Positions 28,830-38,880 are shown, counted from the first letter of the stretch. The stretch: DNA of 64,000 bases from Labilibaculum sp. K2S (GCF_030372765.1 NZ_JAUCMW010000017.1:1-64000); one strand, 5' to 3'. Translations and numbers: made by a program. Notes: generated by a model not told the origin, from the sequence alone.

Positions 28830-31550
28830 TTAAAATTCAATGTTATATGAAATGGTAGGGATTGCGTTTCCAAATACTGAGAGTTTATATCCAACCACAA
28901 AAGAATCTTCCGATCTAAAATAAACGGAGTAAGCATTATTGCGTGCTGTAAGATTATACAAACCAAAAGTCCAGGATGTATGATATGCTTTGTGCTTTCT
29001 CAAATTTCCTTCTACTAACAAAGAAATATCTGTTCTAAAGTAGTTTGGGAGACGATACTCATTTCGTTCGGAATAGTAAATAATTGGAATTCCTTGCAGC
29101 GTGTATTTGGCTATAGGATAGGTTGCAGGTCGACCAGTGTGATATACTAAATTGGTTGAAAATATGAATCGTCTGGAGAGTTTAATGCTGAAAAAGGCTT
29201 TGATATTATGTGGTTTGTCATACGGTGCCCTATACCAATCCCCATCACTTACTGCAAACTCGCCGGTTTTATCTTTCGATTTTAAATAACTCCGAGAATA
29301 AGTATAACTGACCATGGTGTTGAAACGGCCTTTGTTTTTTCGGATGAAAAGTTCTATTCCGTAGTTCTTGCCTTTTGCGTTAAGCACCTCATTTTCCGTA
29401 TGCTCATTTAAATACAGTTGTGCACCATCTTTGTAATCTTTGGCATTTTGAACCTTTTTAAAATAGGTTTCAGCTGATAATTCAAAGTTAGAATTGAAAA
29501 TATTCTTGTAAAAACCTAAAGAAATCTGATCTCCAATTTGAGGTTTCAAATATTTGTCTGTTAGTTTCCATGTATCTGTTGGAGAAATAGATGTTGTGTT
29601 TGATAAAAGATGAATGTATTGACGTGTCCTATTATAGCTTGCTTTTATTGATGTGCTTTGGTTTAATGCATAATTAAGAGAAATACGATATTCAGGACCA
29701 TGATATATATTATTCAAACCAGCTGAAGTGGTTACTGTATCTAGAATATTATAACGACTTGTAATTCCATCCAAATATTTTAATTCGTCCCTTTTACCCA
29801 TAGTACCATATAAGGAATATCTAATTCCTGCTTCTGCAGTAATACTCCCCAGGAATTCGTGTTTAACACCTACGAATAGCGCAGACTCAAGACCATTTTC
29901 TTCTGGCAAATTGTTTTTACTCACAACAGAACTTTCAGAATAAGGTTTCCTGTCTCCCGGACTTATATTGTAATATTTCAATTCTGTCCCCATGTCTATA
30001 TTTGTATATAGATCCTTCTCGTAGTTGAGGAAAGACTTAAAACCACCTTCATTAACCCGATGCGTTAATTTAAAAGCGTTGTTAGCAATTTCAGATGCAC
30101 TCATGTCATAAGAGAAACTTGTGAAGTATCCACTGTTATTCATCTTTAGCTTTTCAGAAAAGCGATGTCTCCAATTTAATGAGCTAACAAAATTATTGAA
30201 GTTATATATTGTGTCGGAGTGCAATTGGAACTCATCTTTACTATTATAATAACTAAGTTCGAATTGATTGTTTGAGTTAGGTTTATAATTTATTTTTCCA
30301 TGCAAGTCGTAAAAGTTTGCTTTTGAGTCCACTAATTCTTTTGAGTCTATCTTATCTACGATCCAGTCGGAATAGGTGAATCGGAAAGAATTCATTATTG
30401 AAAGTTTGTTTTTGAGTAAAGGTAAATTCAAAAATGCTTTCGTTGTAACCGGACTAATTCCAACTTTACCACTTATTTTATCATTTATTTTATTGTTCGA
30501 ATGGATATCATAGGTTGAAGAAATTCTTCCACCAAACTGAACAGGAATACTTGATTTATATAAACTTGCATCCTGTATCATATCATTATTGAAAGCTGAA
30601 AAGAATCCAAAAAAATGAGCAGGGTAGTAAATAGGTGCATTATCTATTAGTATTAGGTTTTGATCGGCAGAGCCTCCTCTAACATTGAAACCAATTGATC
30701 CTTCTCCAGCGCTTTCCACACCTGGTAACATCGTTGTGCTTTTTATTATATCCGGTTCACCAAGGGCTGAAGGTAAAGATTCAATATCTTTTGCCTGAAT
30801 ATGTTCTAAACCCATTGATGTTCTCTTTACTTTGTCATCCTTTGCTAAGACACGTACTTCCTTAAGAGTTTGGTTTTCACTCATTAACTGAACATTAATT
30901 CGACCATCACCACGAAGATTAATTTTTCTGGAACTGGATTTTAATCCCATAAATTTAAAGTGTAAGGTGTAAAACCCTGGAGAAAGATCTAATTCAAAAT
31001 ATCCATCTTTATCAGATGTTACTCCTTTTGTAAGATTAGGAAGATATATTTCAACGCCCTTAAGAGCTTGAGAGCTTTCAAAATGGCTTACTTTCCCAAA
31101 TAGTTTTACTTTTTTCTTACCTAAGGCAGTTCCAATTTCATGAATTTTGTACTCCTGTTCCTGCAGGTTCGAAATGTCTTTATCTTCCTCAATATATTCA
31201 ACTTCATTTGTAGAATTATCCACTTTTTCCTGAAGGCTAAATTCTTGTTTTAGATCTTGATATTGGGTTAGTACAATTAAATTGTCTTTAGCAATGAATC
31301 TTAATTGTGTGCCAGCAAAAATGTCTGTGAGAATATTTGTGATATTTTCATTTGAATAAAACTTTTTAAGTCGAATATTTTCAACCCAAGTTCTATCAAA
31401 AAATACTTTTATTTGATATTTCTTATTCAGGTCATTTGCGAATTCAACAAATGTCATTCCTTCGTGACCAATACTTATTTCTTGTTCGCTTATAGCCAAA
31501 CAGGGGAAAAGTATGAACAAACTATATAGTAATAGGAGTGCTTTTTTCAT
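28830..31550 (-). CDS. TonB-dependent outer-membrane receptor with STN and carboxypeptidase-regulatory domains
   Basis: 906 residues with a signal peptide (MKKALLLLYSLFILFPCLA). Residues about 25-100 form a secretin/TonB short N-terminal domain (FVEFANDLNKKYQIKVFFD). About 150-225 form a CarboxypepD_reg-like domain (LFGKVSHFESSQALKGVEIY). The plug (GFNVRGGSADQNLILID) and a 22-strand-type beta barrel follow. It imports a ligand, possibly a siderophore, peptide or glycan, using TonB energy. An STN domain often signals to a FecR-type anti-sigma factor, but no fecI/fecR pair is near. It is the fourth of five genes read leftward from 34537. Confidence 0.92.
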   Translation of the reverse strand: MKKALLLLYSLFILFPCLAISEQEISIGHEGMTFVEFANDLNKKYQIKVFFDRTWVENIRLKKFYSNENITNILTDIFAGTQLRFIAKDNLIVLTQYQDLKQEFSLQEKVDNSTNEVEYIEEDKDISNLQEQEYKIHEIGTALGKKKVKLFGKVSHFESSQALKGVEIYLPNLTKGVTSDKDGYFELDLSPGFYTLHFKFMGLKSSSRKINLRGDGRINVQLMSENQTLKEVRVLAKDDKVKRTSMGLEHIQAKDIESLPSALGEPDIIKSTTMLPGVESAGEGSIGFNVRGGSADQNLILIDNAPIYYPAHFFGFFSAFNNDMIQDASLYKSSIPVQFGGRISSTYDIHSNNKINDKISGKVGISPVTTKAFLNLPLLKNKLSIMNSFRFTYSDWIVDKIDSKELVDSKANFYDLHGKINYKPNSNNQFELSYYNSKDEFQLHSDTIYNFNNFVSSLNWRHRFSEKLKMNNSGYFTSFSYDMSASEIANNAFKLTHRVNEGGFKSFLNYEKDLYTNIDMGTELKYYNISPGDRKPYSESSVVSKNNLPEENGLESALFVGVKHEFLGSITAEAGIRYSLYGTMGKRDELKYLDGITSRYNILDTVTTSAGLNNIYHGPEYRISLNYALNQSTSIKASYNRTRQYIHLLSNTTSISPTDTWKLTDKYLKPQIGDQISLGFYKNIFNSNFELSAETYFKKVQNAKDYKDGAQLYLNEHTENEVLNAKGKNYGIELFIRKNKGRFNTMVSYTYSRSYLKSKDKTGEFAVSDGDWYRAPYDKPHNIKAFFSIKLSRRFIFSTNLVYHTGRPATYPIAKYTLQGIPIIYYSERNEYRLPNYFRTDISLLVEGNLRKHKAYHTSWTFGLYNLTARNNAYSVYFRSEDSFVVGYKLSVFGNAIPTISYNIEF

Positions 31551-31561
31551 TTTCCGTAATT

Positions 31562-32251
31562 TTATTGGTCAAATTTTATTAAAAGAGGGATTGCATCTAA
31601 TGGATTGTGTCTGTTTATCTTTAATTTGCTGAAGCGAACGAATTGCTTGATTTCTTTCTTTTGGGATGGAAAGAATTTGATGAGATCCGCTTTGCTTTTT
31701 ATCTTGCTTAACTCTTTGTTATAAATGGCATACATATTAGTATCATCTATATAGTTGAATTTTTCAGAACCTGTTTTTGAACTAAGAACTCGTAATTGAG
31801 TACGTTTAATAAGGTAGGTTATTTTTGAAGCAGTAAAAACTTGGTAGTAGTTGGCCGGACTTAATTCTTTATGAATTAAATCACCTCTTTTAAAATGATA
31901 AATCATCTGGTTATCTAAAACTGTAAATTCTTCTAAGAAAAACGGATTTATAACAATATTGCATGTCGTATTGTTCTCTGTTTGAATTGGTGTTATTATT
32001 TCTTCTTTTGAGAGATCGTAGAAGAACTTCAGATTATTGAAATTCTGTCCATTAAATTTAAAACTTCCGTTAAGCTCCAGTTTTTTAAGGAAAAATTGTT
32101 CAGCTTGTGCTACCGAGTGGGTAGGTATCCAAATTTTTCCATTTATTATATTTTCTTTGTTAGTGGATAATTTGGGTTGCCCAAATGTGTTTGGGCAAAA
32201 TGCTACAATTAGCAGCATTGGTGTGAGCAGGTTTAGTAATTTAGATTTCAT
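31562..32251 (-). CDS. Exported protein of unknown function in the TonB receptor operon
   Basis: 229 residues from the ATG at 32251, which gives a signal peptide (MKSKLLNLLTPMLLIVAFCP ending near TFGQ). The frame extends upstream to 32317 over the previous gene, but that start has no signal. The mature part is mixed alpha/beta with many Lys and no known motif. It lies 11 bp after one DUF4249 gene and 11 bp before the receptor. I do not recognise the family. Confidence 0.7.
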   Translation of the reverse strand: MKSKLLNLLTPMLLIVAFCPNTFGQPKLSTNKENIINGKIWIPTHSVAQAEQFFLKKLELNGSFKFNGQNFNNLKFFYDLSKEEIITPIQTENNTTCNIVINPFFLEEFTVLDNQMIYHFKRGDLIHKELSPANYYQVFTASKITYLIKRTQLRVLSSKTGSEKFNYIDDTNMYAIYNKELSKIKSKADLIKFFPSQKKEIKQFVRFSKLKINRHNPLDAIPLLIKFDQ

Positions 32252-32262
32252 AGTATATAGTT

Positions 32263-33387
32263 TTAAGGCCAAAATGAAGGTTTGGTGGGAGAATATTTTA
32301 CGCTGCAATCGTAACAATAATTACGTCGCACAATAAAAATGTGTGCTTCGCCTTCGAAATAATCTCTTACAATATGGAATATACTTTGATCAGGACTTCC
32401 ATCCTTAAATTTCATCGTAATATCTTCACAATCAGAAGGAAAATCTTGAAATTTCATTTGGAAATCTTTCGAAGAAAAGCTTGCATTCATAGAGTTCACA
32501 CTTGAGGCTTCAAAATATCCGAGTACTGGATTTTTTGAATGACAAGCGCAAACATTACCTTTTGCATTTGCAGGAATTACGTTATACAAACCTCCATTTG
32601 TTTGGATTGATTCTTGAATTTGTTTCCAAAATTCATAACAATTAAAGTTAACAGAATATAGTGATAGGTTAATGAAATATTCATAATTTAGTTTAACTTC
32701 ATTTTCTGTTATGTAAGAGGTCGGGAGGTGCTTGAATTCTTTTATTTTTTGACCTGATCCATCAAAAACGAAAACATTATCTGAACGCATAAAAGGATAG
32801 CATATTTTGGATGGAATTGCGGTTTTTGGTTCGAAATAAGGATTTCGCCATTCCCAGCTTTCTCGATATTCCCATTTAATATAACTGCTTTGATTTGTTG
32901 GATCAGAGGCATCAATATATAATTTGGCAGCATTTACTGTACTTGCATCTCCTAATAATAATTTTCTTTCTTCACCATATATTGATTTAATGATTACCTC
33001 GGGTTGAATTGTTTCCGGACTGGATTCATATTGCTCACCGGAATTTGTTTGAATTTCAATCCAATAGCTTCGACCTATTTGACCTTGAAAATTTGAATTT
33101 TGAGTTCTATAGACCCCGGGAGATATTTCCCATAAAATTTCAGAATTTCCGAGATCGTCATTAATCATTATAATTGCTCCTTGTTCCGGTCTCAATGTAT
33201 CGACTTTTATGAGATCAACAGTTCTAAACAATCTTACCTCATACGGACCAGGTTTATTTGTAATCTTTCCGTCAACAACTAAAATTGAAATATCGGAATC
33301 TATTTCGGGATAAAATTTTTCAGTGCACGAGAAAAGACATACGGATAGAAAACTGTAAAAAAGAAGTGCAATTTTATATCTGGACAT
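32263..33387 (-). CDS. DUF4249 lipoprotein, copy B
   Basis: About 374 residues from the ATG at 33387, which gives a lipoprotein signal ending SVCLFSC. The mature part starts CTEKFYPEIDSDISILVVDG, the typical DUF4249 opening. Two regions carry Cys clusters (CACH and NYCYDC). It is a surface or periplasmic lipoprotein that accompanies TonB receptors in Bacteroidota; the molecular role is unknown. The adjacent copy A has an identical N-terminus. The ORF before 33387 overlaps copy A and is not used. Confidence 0.85.
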   Translation of the reverse strand: MSRYKIALLFYSFLSVCLFSCTEKFYPEIDSDISILVVDGKITNKPGPYEVRLFRTVDLIKVDTLRPEQGAIIMINDDLGNSEILWEISPGVYRTQNSNFQGQIGRSYWIEIQTNSGEQYESSPETIQPEVIIKSIYGEERKLLLGDASTVNAAKLYIDASDPTNQSSYIKWEYRESWEWRNPYFEPKTAIPSKICYPFMRSDNVFVFDGSGQKIKEFKHLPTSYITENEVKLNYEYFINLSLYSVNFNCYEFWKQIQESIQTNGGLYNVIPANAKGNVCACHSKNPVLGYFEASSVNSMNASFSSKDFQMKFQDFPSDCEDITMKFKDGSPDQSIFHIVRDYFEGEAHIFIVRRNYCYDCSVKYSPTKPSFWP

Positions 33388-33397
33388 ATTTTTGTTT

Positions 33398-34537
33398 TTA
33401 GAGTTTAGGCCAAAATGATGGTTTATTTGCTGGATGAACAACATTGCATTCGTAACATTCAGTTCTTCGAACAACATAAACGGTGGCTCGTCCTTCAGTA
33501 TAGCTTGAAAGGATCTGAAATTTGGCGGGGTTAGGAGAGCTGTCTTCCTTTCTCATTTCGAAAGGTTCACATTCTTTAGGATAATTTGCAAATTCAAGAG
33601 TGAAGTCATTTTCATGAAAAAATTTTGTTGTTCTACTTACTGAAGAAACTTCAAAATATCCAACAGATTTACATTTTTCATCACATCCGCTTATATTCCC
33701 TTCAATATTTGCAGGGGTGATATCATAAAGGGCACCTTCTGAGAAGTTAACAGATTTTAATTTTTTCCAGAATTCATAATTGGTTTCTGATGTTGAAAAT
33801 AGGGTGATATCAATTAGATAGTTGTATAATAATTTTACTTCATTAGTATATATCCTTGAAGTAGATTGTTGAGAAATGAATTTTGAACTTAGGTTTGAGG
33901 CATCGTAAATATTTACCAAAGGAAAAGTAGTAACAGGGTAGCAGATTTTACTTGGATTTTCAGTAAATGTTTCGGAATTTAAATTTTCAGGAGATCTCCA
34001 TTCGTAACTTTCCCGGTATTCCCATCTTATGTAGTTGGCATTTGTGCTATTTGCTTTTGCATCAAAATAAATTTTTACTGCGTTTTGTTTTTCTGAGGCA
34101 TTAACAATTACCTCTTCTTCTTTTCCGTAGATCGATTCTATTTCAAAAGAAGGGGACATTTTTTCCGGAGTTGATTCATACTTTTCTCCTGTTGCAGTTT
34201 CTATTTCAATCCAATATGTTTGTCCAACTGTTCCTTTTATTATATTGTTTACAGTTTGATATACACCCGGACGAATTTCCTGAAAAAGTTCACTGTTTCC
34301 TAAACCATCTTTAAGTATGATTTCAGCATTTACCTCTGGTTTTAACGTGTCAATTCTTATAAGGTCAACAGTTCGGAATAATCGAACCTCATAAGGGCCG
34401 GATTCATTGGTTATTCTACCGTCAACAACTAAAATTGAAATATCGGAATCTATTTCGGGATAAAATTTTTCAGTGCAAGATGCGTTTAGCAGTATTAGTG
34501 CCAAAGCCCAACAAAACGGGGATTTTATAGGGGACAT
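33398..34537 (-). CDS. DUF4249 lipoprotein, copy A
   Basis: 379 residues with a lipoprotein signal (FCWALALILLNASC). Same domain as copy B, with CTEKFYPEIDSDISILVVDG right after the lipidated Cys. Both copies keep the later RWEYRESYEWR / KWEYRESWEWR block and the C-terminal Cys pair (ECYEC / YCYDC). It is first in the leftward receptor operon, 10 bp before copy B. The upstream gap (34538-34754) has a short inverted repeat (attacc...ggtaat, 34624-34641) that could be an operator. A 59-bp stretch is identical to copy B. Confidence 0.87.
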   Translation of the reverse strand: MSPIKSPFCWALALILLNASCTEKFYPEIDSDISILVVDGRITNESGPYEVRLFRTVDLIRIDTLKPEVNAEIILKDGLGNSELFQEIRPGVYQTVNNIIKGTVGQTYWIEIETATGEKYESTPEKMSPSFEIESIYGKEEEVIVNASEKQNAVKIYFDAKANSTNANYIRWEYRESYEWRSPENLNSETFTENPSKICYPVTTFPLVNIYDASNLSSKFISQQSTSRIYTNEVKLLYNYLIDITLFSTSETNYEFWKKLKSVNFSEGALYDITPANIEGNISGCDEKCKSVGYFEVSSVSRTTKFFHENDFTLEFANYPKECEPFEMRKEDSSPNPAKFQILSSYTEGRATVYVVRRTECYECNVVHPANKPSFWPKL

Positions 34538-34754
34538 GAGGTTAGAGATTTAGTTAATGGTTTTACTAAAAGTAGTATTTTAAGTTTATAAATAAGGCAT
34601 TATTGATGAGTATATTACAATAGATTACCTGTATTGGTAATTATGCAATATTAAAATGTAAGGAATAACTGCTATACTTAATTGATATAAATAATTTGAT
34701 TGGTTGCGTAATAGTTAGTGGATTTTGTGAAATCTGTATCTAAAATCAAAATTC

Positions 34755-35876
34755 TCATTTTACTTCAAAACTCACCTTTCCATACTTTATGCCATTAATC
34801 TGAATCTCAATGTGGTGTTGTCCCAAATAGTATTTTCTGGTAGTTATAGGTTTAAAGGAGATTCTTTTTTTGAAAGAGATATTTCCGCTGGCAGGAATTG
34901 ATTTTTTCGAAAGCTTAAAAATTTTTGGAGCTGTCTTGCCATTTGCTTTCATATAGTGAACAATAAAATCAATCATCAAATTTTGCTTGTCAGCAGATTG
35001 GGATTGTATCTCAAAAGACAATTCAATTTCATTGCCTAATTGGCATGTTGGGGTGTTGACTCTTAGATTATTTACAGCTATTTGTACGTTCTGCGGGAAC
35101 CCTAAAAGTTCCAATGCTTTTGGATGGCCTTGCTTAAGCAAAGTTCGGGAGGCGTGACCAATAATCCATTGTGTGCCTTTATTGTTGGTTTTATTCCAGC
35201 AATTTAGGGTTTTAACAACTAAATCAGGATGATCTTTTGCGATGTCATTCAAATTATTGGCTACAGATCGTCGTACATAGAGTTCATCATCTTCTTTTAA
35301 TTTTTCTAATAATTCCAGTACTGGTGATGGATCTTTCTGGAATTCTTTGAGGGGTGATGCCCAAGGTAATTTAGGCCTGGTTCCTTCCGATACGAGTCTG
35401 CGAACATGCACATTTGTATCTGCTGTCCAGAGATGAAGGTATTCTAAAGTTTCTTCCGGATATTTTCTAATGAATGGGCGTATAGCAAATTCTGAAGTGA
35501 ATTTTTTTGTTATTTCCCTTAAAGCTTTCATCGAAAGATGAAAATCTTCTTTTTTCAATCCAAATTGAGATACATAAGAAGCAATAGGCATGTAGTAGAA
35601 GCCCTCAATTTCTTTATTGTCGGTTGTATTGTTTTCTTCTCCAATTGAATTTACTAAAATAGCGAGAGCTTTCGGGTAGGATGCTGGAAGATGATTGAAT
35701 AATTCGGCACAAATAAGTTGGGAACGCTCAGATAAGCTAAGAGGTTTAAGCTTAAACACGATGGCATTGACGAATGACGAGGTGTTGAATTCTCCCCAGG
35801 ATTTGACAATATTGGAAGCCATATTGCCGACTAATTGATTGTTATATACATCTTTAAATAGAAATCCTTTTTCCAT
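34755..35876 (-). CDS. AlkC-like DNA alkylation repair protein
   Basis: 373 residues. A HEAT-repeat N-terminal part (to ~265) contains the family block VRRLVSEGTRPKLPWASPL and a second repeat YVRRSVANNLNDIAKDHPD. A C-terminal Ig-like beta domain (about 275-373) follows. That architecture is known for AlkC, a DNA glycosylase acting on alkylated bases. Length fits. The gene is monocistronic, leftward, and not linked to the TonB operon downstream. Catalytic residues cannot be assigned with certainty from sequence alone; AlkD-type proteins are the alternative but lack the Ig-like domain. Confidence 0.85.
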   Translation of the reverse strand: MEKGFLFKDVYNNQLVGNMASNIVKSWGEFNTSSFVNAIVFKLKPLSLSERSQLICAELFNHLPASYPKALAILVNSIGEENNTTDNKEIEGFYYMPIASYVSQFGLKKEDFHLSMKALREITKKFTSEFAIRPFIRKYPEETLEYLHLWTADTNVHVRRLVSEGTRPKLPWASPLKEFQKDPSPVLELLEKLKEDDELYVRRSVANNLNDIAKDHPDLVVKTLNCWNKTNNKGTQWIIGHASRTLLKQGHPKALELLGFPQNVQIAVNNLRVNTPTCQLGNEIELSFEIQSQSADKQNLMIDFIVHYMKANGKTAPKIFKLSKKSIPASGNISFKKRISFKPITTRKYYLGQHHIEIQINGIKYGKVSFEVK

Positions 35877-35948
35877 AAAGTATTGGCTGATTATGAGTTA
35901 TTTTGAGCGAAATAAATTAAGCATTATTGTGAACTATGCAAAATAAAA

Positions 35949-35978
35949 GAAAGGCTGGACGCTAGCATCCAACCTTTC
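35949..35978 (-). terminator. Intrinsic terminator after the NfeD gene
   Basis: An interrupted stem gaaagg-tgga / tcca-cctttc with loop cgctagca. On the minus strand it is followed by a T-rich tail (tcttttatttt), so it ends the leftward NfeD-like gene that stops at 36004. Confidence 0.7.
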
Positions 35979-36003
35979 CTGGTTTTAGGGTGTTTTTTGA
36001 TTG

Positions 36004-36444
36004 TTAGATAGTTTTTACTATAATAATAGAGTAGTCTATATTTAATACTTTAACAAATGAATCTTTGGCAATTATTTCTCCGAACTGGGATTTAGCTTTC
36101 CAGGTTGATCCGGAAAGAACTATTCTCCCCGTGTTTTTCCGGTCGTTAATTTCTTCCATAACTATGGCTTCTTTACCAATCAAATTTTTGTGGTCGTTAT
36201 TGGGTTGGTATCTTTTACTTATGGAGTGTTTTGTAATGTATGGTTTAAGAAGGAGCAAACTGATTGCTGAGCATGCAATAAATACAAGCAATTGTTCCGG
36301 GATAAGAAATCCCCAATAGGCAACTATTCCGGTCATTAGGGAGGCTATTCCATAACATACAGAAACAAAATTTGATATAAAGATCTCAATTACAAAAAGA
36401 CCTACTGCCAGTAATAACCAAATATGCCAAAGTTCTAATTCCAT
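36004..36444 (-). CDS. NfeD-family membrane protein
   Basis: 146 residues with three to four N-terminal helices (WHIWLLLAVGLFVIEIFI, then two more) and a C-terminal soluble OB-fold (about 85-146, LIGKEAIVMEEINDRKNTG). This is the short NfeD form that usually works with a flotillin/stomatin-like protein; no such gene is adjacent here. It probably acts at the cytoplasmic membrane in membrane-microdomain or quality-control tasks. Monocistronic. Confidence 0.87.
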   Translation of the reverse strand: MELELWHIWLLLAVGLFVIEIFISNFVSVCYGIASLMTGIVAYWGFLIPEQLLVFIACSAISLLLLKPYITKHSISKRYQPNNDHKNLIGKEAIVMEEINDRKNTGRIVLSGSTWKAKSQFGEIIAKDSFVKVLNIDYSIIIVKTI

Positions 36445-36729
36445 TCCATAATTTTTTTAAGATAAAAGTAAATTTACGATGGGAATGTGTTAATAACAAG
36501 TGTCAAGTGTGCCAAGTTTGTCAATTTCACACCTAAATAGTTTTGTTAAATTGGAAAGGTGCTGTATTATCAGAAGGTTTAAGGTTTTTTCATAAGAGGA
36601 ATATAGGTTGTTGTTTTTGTTGCTATTGAAAATGGTTCTAAATAATTTCAATAAAATGAACTTTTTAATTAGGTTTGCGCTCTCATTAAAGAGTTGAAGG
36701 TCTTAAAATACATTATAAAGCACATAAGT

Positions 36730-37875
36730 ATGAATCCATACCTGACATTAGAACACAAAATAATTCGTGAAAAAGTAAAGGCATTTGCCCAAAAAGAGGT
36801 GAAACCTGTGGCTTTCGAATTGGATGAAAAAGAAAAATTTAGTCCCCAACTTACTAAAAGAATGGGAGAGTTGGGCTTATTCGGAATATATTTGCCTAAA
36901 GAGTACGGTGGACAAGGGAAAGATTATCTTTCATTGTTGATAGCTGTTGAAGAAATTGCAAAGGTGGATGCTTCGCAGGCATCCACTTTGGCTGCTCATA
37001 ATTCTTTAGGAATAGGTCCCATTTATTATTTTGGAACCGAGGAGCAAAAACAGAAATATCTTCCAAAATTGACAAGTGGTGAAAATGTTTGGGCCTTTGG
37101 ATTGACAGAAGACAATGCGGGTTCTGATTCTCGGGGAACAGAGTCAACTGGAATTTTACAGGATGAGGAATGGGTGATTAATGGAAGCAAGAGGTTCATT
37201 TCAAACGCATCTTCCGATTTGTCTTTAGGAGTAACTTTACAGGTTGTAACAGCCAATGATAATGGAAAAAAGGAATTATCTGCTATATTAGTAGAGCGAA
37301 GTGCAAAAGGGTTTCAGGCTGAGCCGGTAAAAGGGAAAATGATGTGGCGGGCCTCGGATACAGCTCAGTTGAGTTTCGGGAATTGTAAAGTTCCGAAAAG
37401 AAATTTGTTGGGAAATTTAGGAGATGGAGCTAGAATAATGCTTCAAACTCTGGATTCTGGTCGGCTAACGATTGCAGCAATGGGACTTGGCTTGGCTCAG
37501 GGAGCTTATGAGTTGGCTTTATCTTATTCGAAAAAAAGGGAGCAATTTGGCAAACCAATTTCGAAATTTCAAGCCATTGGATTTAAATTAGCCGATATGG
37601 CGACGAAAATTGAAGCAGCCCGACATTTATTGTATCATGCATGCTGGTTGAAGGATAATGGTCATTCGTTTGGAAAAGAAGCTGCCATGGCGAAATTGTT
37701 TTGCTCTGAAGTGGCACAGGAAGTAGCAAATGAAGCTGTTCAGATTCATGGTGCTCACGGATTAGTTAAGAATTCGGAAGTGGAGCGTTTTTACCGCGAT
37801 CAGCGAATACTGCAAATAGGCGAAGGAACATCAGAAATTCTTAGATTGGTGATTTCAAGACATATTGGTTGTTAA
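36730..37875 (+). CDS. Acyl-CoA dehydrogenase
   Basis: 381 residues from the ATG at 36730 (an upstream TTG at 36694 would add 12). It is a flavin-dependent short/medium-chain-type enzyme: FGLTEDNAGSDSRGTE around the flavin, KRFISNA, the central IAAMGLGLAQGAYELAL, and the end VQIHGAHGLVKNSEVERFYRD. The family Glu/Gly region reads IGEGTSEILRLVISR. It lies 9 bp before the IPP isomerase gene, so it leads the mevalonate operon. A role in feeding acyl-CoA, for example from branched-chain amino acid breakdown to acetyl/HMG-CoA, is possible but unproven. Confidence 0.93.
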   Translation: MNPYLTLEHKIIREKVKAFAQKEVKPVAFELDEKEKFSPQLTKRMGELGLFGIYLPKEYGGQGKDYLSLLIAVEEIAKVDASQASTLAAHNSLGIGPIYYFGTEEQKQKYLPKLTSGENVWAFGLTEDNAGSDSRGTESTGILQDEEWVINGSKRFISNASSDLSLGVTLQVVTANDNGKKELSAILVERSAKGFQAEPVKGKMMWRASDTAQLSFGNCKVPKRNLLGNLGDGARIMLQTLDSGRLTIAAMGLGLAQGAYELALSYSKKREQFGKPISKFQAIGFKLADMATKIEAARHLLYHACWLKDNGHSFGKEAAMAKLFCSEVAQEVANEAVQIHGAHGLVKNSEVERFYRDQRILQIGEGTSEILRLVISRHIGC

Positions 37876-37884
37876 TTTGTAATT

Positions 37885-38880
37885 ATGACAGACAGAAAAA
37901 AAGATCACATTGAATTGGCTTTTCGTTCTCAAATGAAGGACGCTTTGATTGATGAACGTTTTTATTACGAGCCTATGCTTAGTTCTCATCCTAAGGCTGA
38001 TGATACTACGTTTACTTTCCTAGGGAAGGATCTGCAAACTCCAATATGGGTTTCCAGTATGACCGGAGGAACAGAATTGGCAGGAAAGATCAATCAAAAT
38101 TTGGCGCGCGCCTGTGCCGAATTTGGAATGGGACTGGGACTGGGTTCTTGTCGGTCTCTTTTGGATAGTGATAAGTATTTTTCTGATTTTGATGTGCGTT
38201 CAATCATTGGTGATGATTTGCCTTTGTACGCAAATCTAGGAATTTGTCAGCTCGAAGAATTAATTCAAAAGAAAAAAATCAGTAAGATTATAAGACTGGT
38301 TGGTCGTTTGCGTGCTGATGGATTGATTATTCATATCAACCCTATGCAGGAATGGTTGCAGCCAGAAGGTGATCGAATGAATCAATCGCCGATAGAAAGT
38401 CTGGAATACTTGCTGGATGAGGTTGACTTTCCAATTATTGTGAAAGAAGTTGGCCAGGGAATGGGACCTGAAAGTTTACGGGTTTTATTGCATCTCCCGC
38501 TTCAAGCAATTGAATTTGCTGCATTTGGAGGAACCAATTTTGCGAAAGTAGAGTTGTTGCGTAATTCTGATTCTCAAATCCAATTGTTCGAGCCTTTGGC
38601 TCAAATTGGACATTCGGCTAATCAAATGATGGATTGGGTGAATGAGATTGTTGCCAATGATGATCAGGTAAAATGTAAGGAAATCATCATTTCGGGAGGA
38701 ATCCAGAACTTTCTGGATGGCTACTATTTAATGGAGAAATCTACACTTCCCGCAATTTATGGTCAGGCATCTTCTCTTTTGAAGTATGCAAAAGAATCAT
38801 ACGAAGAGTTAAGAGCATATTTAGAATCACAAAGGAAAGGATTACAACTGTCAAAGAGTTTCTTACGTGTTCGAAAATAA
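37885..38880 (+). CDS. fni: Isopentenyl-diphosphate delta-isomerase, type 2 (FMN)
   Basis: 331 residues. Type 2 enzymes are FMN-dependent TIM barrels that interconvert IPP and DMAPP using NADPH. Visible marks are RKKDHIELAF at the start, LQTPIWVSSMTGGTELAGKIN, LGSCRSLL, and the phosphate/FMN region around VGQGMG and AAFGGTNFAKVE. It is the last step of the mevalonate pathway and is encoded right before HMG-CoA reductase, so the pathway genes are clustered. Confidence 0.93.
   Translation: MTDRKKDHIELAFRSQMKDALIDERFYYEPMLSSHPKADDTTFTFLGKDLQTPIWVSSMTGGTELAGKINQNLARACAEFGMGLGLGSCRSLLDSDKYFSDFDVRSIIGDDLPLYANLGICQLEELIQKKKISKIIRLVGRLRADGLIIHINPMQEWLQPEGDRMNQSPIESLEYLLDEVDFPIIVKEVGQGMGPESLRVLLHLPLQAIEFAAFGGTNFAKVELLRNSDSQIQLFEPLAQIGHSANQMMDWVNEIVANDDQVKCKEIIISGGIQNFLDGYYLMEKSTLPAIYGQASSLLKYAKESYEELRAYLESQRKGLQLSKSFLRVRK

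Noticed and set aside
26687..28966. Longer start at 28966 for the macroglobulin-like protein
   Set aside because: It would overlap the receptor gene by more than 130 bp and lose the signal peptide; the ATG at 28825 gives a normal one.
32263..34537. Two DUF4249 genes as one gene split by a frameshift
   Set aside because: Each copy has its own lipoprotein signal and full-length domain, so they are tandem paralogues.
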